Assembly (NCBI GenBank): GCA_024635475.1
Contig: JAGXIW010000003.1
Span: forward strand, 62,001 to 126,000
DNA length: 64,000 nt
Reading direction: 5' to 3'
From: a bacterium
GTDB taxonomy: Bacteria > Patescibacteriota > Gracilibacteria > BD1-5 > UBA6164
The translations under genes and the position numbers were made by a program. A model generated the notes under the pieces. That model saw only the letters and a list, made by a program, of their open reading frames with translations, did no database searches and had not been told where the DNA came from. How positions within the stretch are numbered: position 1 is the first letter of the stretch; each line of letters begins with the position of its first letter. Positions 56,385-64,000 of the stretch are shown here, piece by piece.

Positions 56385-56980
56385 AAAAAATATAATGCTA
56401 TAATTGTAAAAATAGGAATTAACAAATTATCTAATCATTTAAAACTTATAAGTTCAATTATTGTTATAAGTAATGCAATTAAAAATATTTGTAAATTAAA
56501 TCAAAAATAGAAAAATAAAATTAGTAGACTTATTAAATAAAATATAAATGAGCCTCAAATTGTTTTTTCTTTATATATTTTTTTACTAAAAATATTTTTT
56601 CAGAAAGGAGCTAATCAATCTGATAAAGTCAATATTAATAATCATATTTTAGTAAAAAATATATTATAATTCATAAATCAAATTAGAATAGTTTGTCATA
56701 TTATAAAATAAATATCTCAATATCATCTCCTATTTGATGTAATAAATTTTGCTAAATCATATTTTCTAATAAAAATAAATTCTATTAGAAATAAAATAAA
56801 TAAAATTCAGTAATCAAATAAATTTAAATAATTTAAAGAAAAAAAAGTTATAAGTCCAGTTCAAATATGAGCTATTTTTCTAAAAAATTCTTCTTTTTTA
56901 TATTTTTTATAATAAAAGTCTAAAAATCAATATAAAAAATTGTAAACTAAGAAAAATATTAAAATAATTACAAAATTCAT
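56378..56980 (-). CDS. CTP-dependent dolichol/phytol kinase-like membrane protein
   Basis: 200 aa, five or six hydrophobic segments. RKIAHIGTGLITFFSLN near residue 35 and LSDGLAPFGKNIFSKKIYK then EKTIGGS near residues 120-147 match the conserved RK-x2-H and D(G/A)-x-A-x2-G...KT-x-x-GS blocks of the SEC59/VTE5/DGK1 polyprenol kinase family. The family uses CTP to phosphorylate lipid alcohols. It overlaps both neighbours by a few bases. Its motif glycines are UGA. Confidence 0.72.
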
Positions 56981-57561
56981 ATTAAAAATAAATAAGAAAA
57001 TATAGTTAAAGAAGTTAAATATAAGACACTAACAAATAAATTAACTTTTCTAATTTTAATATCTAAAATCATCAATATACTAAAAATTATAAATAATAAA
57101 TTTATAAGAAAAATATTTATATTAAAAAATAATACAGTAACTAATATAAACAAAAAATAAACGGGCATTCAAATATAATATTTTTTGTTATCTATTATTT
57201 GAGTTCAATTTGCAGTAAAATATGATAATCTAAAAAGTCCTGAGAAAATTAAAATACTACTTGATACTAAAAATAAGAAATTAAATGAATATAAATTTAA
57301 ATAAATTAATAATAAAGGGAATAAATATATAATTATATCAGAAAAGCTATCTAATATGTTTCATAAAGATGATTTAGAGTTAAATTTTCTAGCAAAATAT
57401 CAATCTAATATATCAAAAAAACAAGCAATTAAAATAATTATAAATCAAACATAAATATTAATTGTGATAATTAAATAATTTCACCAAAAAGCAATAATGA
57501 AAGCTAGTATCGAGAAAATATTAGCAATATGTAAATCTCTATTATTTATGATAAATTTCAT
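56977..57561 (-). CDS. CDP-alcohol phosphatidyltransferase (PssA-like)
   Basis: 194 aa, about six helices. The catalytic signature D-x2-DG-x2-AR-x8-G-x3-D-x3-D is complete in DILDGYFARKF and NSKSSLGNILDSFSD. This family joins CDP-diacylglycerol (or CDP-archaeol-like) with an alcohol such as serine, inositol phosphate or glycerol phosphate. Length and order resemble phosphatidylserine synthase, but the acceptor is not certain. Stop and start overlap the downstream gene (ATTAAT region at 56977-56980). Confidence 0.85.
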
Positions 57562-57562
57562 A

Positions 57563-58654
57563 TTATTTTTTTAAAAATTTATCTTTAAATTCCTTATATT
57601 CATTAATCATACAAGAAGGATATAATTTATCTCAAATATACATTAAATCAGGGCATCATTCACACCAATCTCCAACTTTTTCAGGTGGTTCAATTATTAA
57701 AATAACTTGATAAAATATATCTTTATTTTTACTTTTAAAAATATTTTTCAAAATATTTATTCCTGACAAATTAAAAATTAATCAAAATAAAGACAATAAA
57801 TTAATTTGTTTTCTTTTTCTGGTAATAAAATATTTTCACCATTCTTTATAATAAGACTCCATTAAATTTTTATAAATATTTGAATCTATATCTCAAAAAT
57901 AGATATCATTATTTCAAAATCACATAGAAAATAACCAAGAAGGCAAATTTTTGTTTAATGATTTTGGTAAATATGAAGATGGTGAATATGATGTATTTTT
58001 AGCTATTTCTTTTGATATAAATTCTATATTAAATAAAGCTTTATTATTATCATGAACATCCTTAAAAACAGTAAAAACAATTAAATTTATAGTTTCTATA
58101 TTTTTTCTATAAAAACTCATTATTTCTGGTAAATATTCTATATTATCTTTACTCATAGGCATAATAAAACCTAAATTTACTCAACCTACTTTTTTAAATA
58201 AATCTACATATTTTTGTCTTAATTCATTTAATTCAATCTCATTTTTTCATTTATATTGAGGTAAATTTTGAAACATATCAATATGTATAACAAATTCTGT
58301 TGCTCATGCTTTTTTTAATTTTAAAAGTATTTCTTCATTTAATAAAATTCAATTTGTAAAAATCTTTGTGAATAATTTTTTCTCATTTATAAATGAAACT
58401 AATTCTTCGATTTTAGGATACATTAGAGGTTCTCATCATGCTATTGAAATAGTTTGGATATTTCTTTTTTCCTCAAAATCTATAACTTGTTTTTTTAGAA
58501 TATCTAAATCTATATGAGTGAATTTAATATTATCTGTATCTAATCACCTATAACATCAAGGACATTTTAATTGACAATAAGTTGTTGGTTCTATCCATCA
58601 ATTTGGATTATCTTTATTTCCCCAAGGTAATTTATATAATTTATTTAGATTCAT
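57563..58654 (-). CDS. Radical SAM protein with C-terminal cysteine cluster
   Basis: 363 aa. The triad C27-x3-C31-x2-C34 is in PTTYCQLKCPGCYRG, followed by ISIAGGEPLMYPKIEELVSF, the usual GGEP. The C-terminal 100 residues hold a second Cys cluster (VGDGCEGCPDLMYIGD; YPSCMINEY), like auxiliary iron-sulfur (twitch/SPASM-type) domains. It is adjacent (1 nt) to the CDP-alcohol transferase gene, so possibly a lipid- or envelope-modifying enzyme (inference). Confidence 0.82.
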
Positions 58655-58663
58655 AATTATTTT

Positions 58664-59471
58664 CTATTTAATTTCTCTATAAGCTTTTCAAATAAGTTTT
58701 TGATAATAAGGTTGTGGAATAATTTTTGATAAAAAAACTATTGTATTTGCCCAAATTCATAAAGTTTTAATTTTAAATTTTTTACTATTTTCAATATATT
58801 TAACAATATAATCTCAAACTTTTTCAACAGGATATCAATGTAATTTTTGTATTTTTGATAAATGATTTTTTACTCATGATTTATATTTAGATCATTCTTG
58901 TGGTAAAGAACTTCAGCATAATCATTTTGTAAGTGGTCACAATTTTAAATTTAAACATCTTATTTTAGATTTTCTTTTTTCTAAAAAAGCTCAAATCATA
59001 AAATTTTCTAAAGCTGCTTTACTTGAAGCATAAGTTGATATAAAAGGTACTGGAACTGAAGCTGAAATAGAAGAAATATTTATAAGTAATCAAGAATTTT
59101 TTTCTAAAATATTTTCTGATAATTTCATAATATTTATTGGGGCAAATAAATTTACTTCATAAATTTCTTTTTCCTTTTCTATATCTCTCTCCCAAATATT
59201 TCACCAGCCAGAGATAGCAGCATTATTTACAATAACTTCTAATAGTCCTATTTTTTCTACATATTCTAAAATATTTTTTATTTCTTTTTCTTTTGTCACA
59301 TCTAATTTTATATATTCAAGATTTTTTTCATTTTTATATTTTTCATCTAAATCTCTAATTCAGGCTAAAACATAATATCATTTTTCTAAAAATTTAGTAA
59401 CTAAAGAACTTCATAATCATCATCTAGCTCAAGTAATTAAAACTATTTTATTTGTGGTCTTTTCTCACATA
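58664..59471 (-). CDS. Short-chain dehydrogenase/reductase with uncertain 5' end
   Basis: About 268 aa. Motifs: VLITGARGGLGSSLV (cofactor loop), KLDVTKE, VNNAAISGGGN, Ser in INISSISASVPV and Y-x3-K in TYASSKAALENF. C-terminal extension KVGDYIVKYIENSKKFK. No ATG/GTG/TTG opens this frame. The ATG at 59471 (MGEK) is one base out of frame, and removing one base of the five-T run at 59460-59464 would join it (MGEKTTNKIVLITG). The given end uses that ATG, so the span is not a multiple of three: a homopolymer error, frameshift or non-standard start. Confidence 0.78.
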
Positions 59472-60308
59472 AGTTATATTTGGGATTAATACATCAAAAA
59501 CTTTTTTAGATAAAATTATTGCTTCTTTCTTAGTTTTAGCATTTTTCAAATCAACACAAAGTGTTTTATAATTTTCAAAAGCTTCTTCTAAAGTAATACT
59601 TACTTTTAAATCTGGATCTCAAACTGCTCATTTTTTTACAATCCATTGTCAATCTACATTAAATACAGAAACTTTTAAATCTACAAGTTTTCAAGCTCTT
59701 AATAAATCACTATCTGTTTTAATTTCAAAATGTATAAAATCATCATATTTAAAAAAAGACATATCGGTAGACTTATAAAGAGAAGCTTGTCTATATAAAT
59801 TTTCAACTAATCACACCATTAAAACATCAGCTATCTTTAATTGCTCTTCTTTATCTAATTTATCATCACTTAAAAAATACTCTATTCCATCAATATCTTC
59901 TTTGTTTATCTTAAAAATTATCGAAGGAATAACAGATTCATCAATATTATTATATAAATTCATTTTTCAATCTATAATTTTTAGAGTCATTCCAGCATTA
60001 GCTAAATCCTCTATAAAAAAATAAATATTTTCATTTATTTTTAAAGAATTAAATGATTTTTCAATCTTAAATAAGCTATTTTGGAGTTTTTCAAAATAAA
60101 CTTGTTTTTCTACATTTATACTAGGATTATCTACAGTTTTTAATTTGGTAATTGGAGTATATCTAAAAGTTTTTAGATATCTAGGTTCTACTCAATTCAT
60201 TTTATAAGAAGCTTCGTTATAAATATTTCAAGAAGCACCAAATTTATAAAATAGTAAAAATATTATTCAAAGTATAAAAGCTATAATTATGTGAGAATAT
60301 TTTTTCAT
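59448..60308 (-). CDS. Uncharacterised N-anchored protein
   Basis: 286 aa. One N-terminal hydrophobic helix (YSHIIIAFILGIIFLLFYKF) with no clear cleavage site, then about 260 soluble residues facing outward if anchored. Mixed acidic/hydrophobic: FFIEDLANAGMTLKIIDGKM; FKINKEDIDGIEYFLSDDKL; HFEIKTDSDLLRAGKLVDLK. I do not recognise the fold; the middle part faintly recalls a small lipid-binding (SCP2-like) layout but no motif supports it. It overlaps the SDR 5' end. Confidence 0.8.
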
Positions 60309-60325
60309 AAAATATTAATTAAAAA

Positions 60326-60535
60326 TTAAATAGAAAGAATGCAAATTAAAAAACATCATCAAAATAAAAATAATCAAATACTTATTAATATTCAAATAGC
60401 TTTAAATATTTTTCAAACAATACCAGTTTCTTTAGTAATTAATTTTCAATTAATATCATATATTTCTTTAGGCTGTGTCTTTTTTTTAATAACAAAGAAA
60501 TAAATAAATGCTCATATTATTAATATTTCAAACAT
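60326..60535 (-). CDS. Small two-helix membrane protein
   Basis: 69 aa. An N-terminal helix (MFEILIIGAFIYFFVIKKKT) and a C-terminal helix (FKAIGILISIGLFLFGGCFL), joined by a short polar linker. Lies between two membrane-associated genes with small gaps, which supports it being real. Unknown function. Confidence 0.6.
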
Positions 60536-60546
60536 ATTTTTATAAA

Positions 60547-61575
60547 TTATTTAATTAATCTAGATTTAACAAACATAAATACCAGTATATTTGTAATAAA
60601 AACTCAAGAAAATACCTCAAATGGTAATCATAATATATGAATTCCCCATAAATAAGAACTAGCAAGTGGAGTGAGACTTATAATTCAAATAGTAAATAAT
60701 ATATTAAATACTATTAGATTTAGTATGAATAAAATAAATAAATTTAAAATAATATAATCTATTTTAGTTATACTAAATTTGTATTTTTTAACTAAATTAT
60801 CAATAATATAAATAGCTATTGAAAAACTTAGTGCCCAAATAACAGTTAATAACCAATTTATATCTTGATAAAGATATGTAAAATTTGGTAACCCTGTATT
60901 TTGAAAAATTGGATGCACTAATATTTCTATGAAAAACATTCAAATAATGGAAATATAGAAATATTTAAAAAATGAAGCTTCTATTTCTTTTAATTTTATA
61001 GTTTTAAATATTTTATCTAAATAATCATAAACTCATACAATTAAAACTATTCATACAAACATATAAATATATGATTCTAATGGAATTGTTAAAAAATTAT
61101 AACCACTTAATAGCTTTTCTAAATCTGGAGTATAAATCCTTAAATCTAAAAATCTTAGTAAAATTTCATTAAAAATAGCTAATAAATAAGTAAATAAAAT
61201 AGTTATTATAAAAAAATTATTTTTATTAATAAGGCTTTTTTTATCACTTTTTTTCTTTTCTATAAAATAATTAGTAAGATAAATTCATAAACCAATTTCT
61301 GCTATACTTAACATTCAAATAAATATATTTATTGTTGATATAGAAGGATGATATAAATTTATATACCCTGAAGCTGAATTTCAAAATATTGATAGTGTTA
61401 AATATTTATATAAAAATACTCCAAAAATAATATATATTATTTTTTTGATATCATAATTTTTTAGAAATAAATATAAAAACAATCCAACAAAAAATAATAT
61501 ATAAATTTCAAAAATGTAAAAATTATTAAAAACTATTAAATTTCAATAATCAGGTAATTTATAAAATTGTTCCAT
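60547..61575 (-). CDS. Polytopic membrane protein of unknown function
   Basis: 342 aa, nine or ten hydrophobic segments, few polar loops (EKKKSDKKSLINK; DLRIYTPDLEKLLSGYNFLT). Periplasmic-side residues include HPIFQNTGLPNF and ASSYLGGIHILGLPFEVFSG. Not recognised. Membership of the lipid cluster suggests membrane lipid or polymer metabolism only by location. Confidence 0.75.
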
Positions 61576-61584
61576 AATATTAAA

Positions 61585-62730
61585 TTAAGTATTAAATATT
61601 TTTTTTGCTTTTATAATTTGTTCTTTTGAAATAGTAGATGTTATCAAAGAACAAGAATTAACATCTTTGTTTTTAATTGCAGTTTTATAAAAAATATCAG
61701 CAATATCTTCTTCTAAAATATTTCAATAAGTTTTATTAAAAAAATCACAATGGGCTACATCTCAGTAAGGAGAAATATACAAATATTTTTTTCATCATTG
61801 ACATCAAATAGATTTATTTGATGATACATACGAATACCAATATATTCAAGGAAAATCACTTTTATTATTATATAAATTAATCATTTTTTCTAATTTTGCA
61901 ATTTCATTTTTATTTTCATATAATTTTTCTTTACCTAGTTTTCAAGATGGAAAAGATGGGAATAAAATAACTTCATGAAAGCCTAAATATTTAGCTAAAT
62001 CCATATATTTTGGAAAATCACTAATATTTTCTGGACTCAGATAAGTAGACATCGCTAAATTAAAATTGTACTTTTTTGCTTCTTTGATTGAGGATAATAT
62101 TTTATCACTTAATCAATTTATTCATCTAAGTTTTTCATGTTTTTCTAAATCATAACTATCAATACTTATTGCAATTGAGGTTAGATTATTTTTATCAAGC
62201 ATTTTTAGATTTTCCTCTAAAAAATATCAATTAGTAAAAAGTAAAGTTGAAGTTTTTTTATAATCTATACTAGCCAATATTTCTTCAAATCATTTATTCA
62301 TAAGTGGTTCTCATCAAACAAATCAAATGAGAGATACTCATAATTTTTGCAAATCTAAAACTACATTTTGAAAATCTGAAGTTTTCAAAACATTTTTATT
62401 TTTATCATATACTCAACCTTCTCAATAAAAACTACAATGAGGACAGCTAGCATTACATTTATCTGTTAAAGCAATATTTACATAAAAAGGTATTTCTTTA
62501 CCAAATATAGCTCCAAACATAGAAAGTCACATAAATTTAGCACTAGCATCTGAAAAAATTGGAGGAACCATTGTTGTGTAAACAGGATATCACTTATACC
62601 AGTTTATAACTTTATGATGCATTATATATTTATCACAAAAAGCATTTATCATATTAATATTATATGATATACTTTTTTTGAAAAATACTTTTTTTAGTTT
62701 AAAATTATTAATTATTTGTTTAAAATCCAT
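61585..62730 (-). CDS. Radical SAM protein, SPASM-like
   Basis: 381 aa. Triad C92-x3-C96-x2-C99 in ALTDKCNASCPHCSFYG, then SLIGFVGGEPLMNKGFEEIL and SIAISIDSYD. C-terminal Cys (GCQGGKKYLYISPYGDVAHC; DFFNKTYGN; SCSLI) fit an auxiliary cluster (SPASM-like). Family members modify peptides, lipids or sugars. It overlaps the fusion acyltransferase gene by 19 bases, so translation is coupled. The N-terminal 90 residues contain AFCDKYIMHHKVING and a hydrophobic patch. Confidence 0.82.
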
Positions 62731-63788
62731 TTTTCTATTTTATTAAAAAATATTTTTCCCACTTTAAGTAAATCCTTTTTATCATTTTCTTTATTTATAT
62801 CTTTTTTTCCTAAAAAATCTATTTTTAATTTCCTATTTTTTTTAATTCAAAACATTAATAATTCAGAATTTTTTATTTTATTATTTAACCAAAAAGCTCA
62901 AACTCAAAATTTTTTCTTCCATATTCATCATTCAGGAAAAATAAATACTGTTTCTCATCTTTCTACAAATTCTTTTGATAACTCTAAGCTATGACTTAAT
63001 TCTCAATATTTATTTGTAATATGAGCTGGATAACAACCCAATATTTTAGCTATTTTTCAATATTTATCCATATATAATTTTGTTACCATATACCTAAAAG
63101 GAATTATTTTAAAAACAGTTTTTAAATCTAAGGAACTACAAATTATAAATGGATCTAGTTTTGAAATATGATTAGATATACAAATATATTTTTTATCTTT
63201 TTCTATTTTTATTGAATTTTTCTTATAATATGATTTAAAATATAAATAAGGTTGGAAAAGTATCCGAACAATTAATTGCACAAAAATAATAAGCGGATTT
63301 GGGTAATTTAATTTTTTAATTCATACTTTATAACAAAAATAATCTATTATGGAATGATTTAAAAATCCTACTATCAATAATAATATATTAGATAATATAG
63401 TTATATCATAAACAAAATTTAGAAACACCAATATAGCTATAATTGAATCTAGTGTATCAAAAATATATTGAAATAAAACTCATACACCTCTACCATAATT
63501 TCAAGATTTTATTCACAATTTTCTTTTTATAAGGCTATTTGGTAATTCTCCTAAAATCCAAAAAAATCAAAGTAAAAAAGCAAACCAAAATTCAAAATAC
63601 AAAATCCCAAAAATAGCTGAAAATAAAGACATAACAATTAATCATCTATATGTTTTATTTTTTCAAAATATTTTTTCAGAAATTGGTTTATTTAAAAAAG
63701 AAAAATGATTTTTTTTGATGATAAAAATATGTATTATTCATACAATATCTAGTAAAACAAAAATTGCTATATAATCAAAAAAAGTCAT
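62712..63788 (-). CDS. CDP-archaeol synthase-like domain fused to PlsC acyltransferase
   Basis: 358 aa. Residues 1-180 are hydrophobic with KNKTYRGLIVM (about 43-53) and GILGELPNSLIKRKLGIKSG (about 77-96), then DTLDSIIAIL. This is the layout of CarS/CDP-diglyceride synthetase (GKTxRG ... LGDxxKSxxKRxxGIKxG ... DxxD). Residues 190-358 are PlsC/LPLAT: ICISNHISKLDPF (H207-x4-D212) and VFIFPEGG. Together they would acylate a lysophosphatidate and activate it with CTP. The frame is open through the linker (NYPNPLIIFVQLIVRILFQP), and an internal GTG at 63281 is not needed. Confidence 0.78.
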
Positions 63789-64000
63789 TTATAATTCTAT
63801 GTAATAAGTAAAATATTCTCTAAAAATTTCCGCATTTTTATGTGTCATATTTAATGCATCTCATTTTTCTCTCATATATAAATAATATGAAATATTATAA
63901 TCTAAATTTAAATAATAATCATAAACATAATATAATAAAAAATTTCCAAGTCATTTTCATCTAAATTCTTTTAAAATTCAAACAGTTTTTATAACAAAAT
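63789..64000 (-). CDS. GNAT-family N-acetyltransferase, C-terminal part
   Basis: The 3' end of a gene whose start lies beyond the window. Visible residues include TVGILKEFRGKGLGNFLLYY, the acetyl-CoA-binding motif A ((Q/R)-x2-G-x-(G/A)), here RGKGLG, then YDYYLNLDYNISYYLYMREK and NMTHKNAEIFREYF with the family's C-terminal Tyr region. Substrate unknown. It abuts the fusion gene directly. Confidence 0.72.

Noticed and set aside
62716-62994. Plus-strand open frame opposite the PlsC domain
   Set aside because: The minus-strand acyltransferase continues through here with the conserved FPEGG motif.
63057-63281. Separate short acyltransferase starting at the GTG 63281
   Set aside because: The frame is open upstream without a stop to the ATG at 63788, and the upstream part has its own conserved motifs, so a single fusion gene is simpler.

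Overview
The window is very AT-rich and reads coherently only if UGA is translated as glycine (genetic code 25). The proof is in conserved motifs. Two of the three Walker A glycines of a PilT-like ATPase (44330-44356) and several glycines of a Nudix box (13117-13554) are TGA, and SecY, L2, L3, S3, L16 and S19 are complete only with TGA read as Gly. UGA=Gly with an S10/spc ribosomal cluster lacking L30 points to the CPR/Patescibacteria lineages Absconditabacteria (SR1) or Gracilibacteria (BD1-5). TAA and TAG are the only stops. I saw no rRNA, tRNA or CRISPR.

Region 1 (1-38374, nearly all + strand) is the remarkable part: a tandem array of 21 paralogous cysteine-rich proteins. Type A (about 560-596 aa, 13 copies plus one divergent 615-aa copy) has zinc-module / two Cys-rich repeat blocks / zinc-module architecture. 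Type B (about 472-498 aa, 7 copies) has a different N terminus, a similar pair of repeat blocks and a shortened end without zinc ribbon. They mostly alternate A-B with 10-25 nt gaps. One copy has an in-frame TAA, another has a decayed C-terminal ribbon, and two carry different palindromic DNA elements translated in frame at the same hinge. Interspersed are a Nudix hydrolase, a double HD-domain protein, a divergent TrmB-like regulator and, at the end, a nucleoside-phosphorylase/MTAN-like protein. None of the array proteins I translated shows a signal peptide or membrane segment, so they look cytoplasmic; function unknown.

Region 2 (38375-45038) holds a spore-photoproduct-lyase-like radical SAM protein, an SDR, a membrane protein behind a clear sigma70-type promoter, lepA (minus), a secreted C-terminally anchored protein and a PilT-like ATPase, closed by a strong bidirectional terminator.

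Region 3 (45056-55485, minus) is the ribosomal cluster in transcription order L3-L4-L23-L2-S19-L22-S3-L16-L29-S17-L14-L24-L5-S14-S8-L6-L18-S5-L15-SecY, driven by a TTGACA/TAGAAT promoter, with a hairpin terminator between L15 and SecY. L30 and S10 are absent here.

Region 4 (55515-64000, minus) looks like a lipid/envelope cluster: UbiA-like protein, dolichol/phytol-kinase-like protein, CDP-alcohol phosphatidyltransferase, two radical SAM proteins, an SDR, three uncharacterised proteins (two membrane, one anchored) and a fusion of a CDP-archaeol-synthase-like domain with a PlsC acyltransferase, then a truncated GNAT gene. No gene-free stretch exceeds 300 bases.
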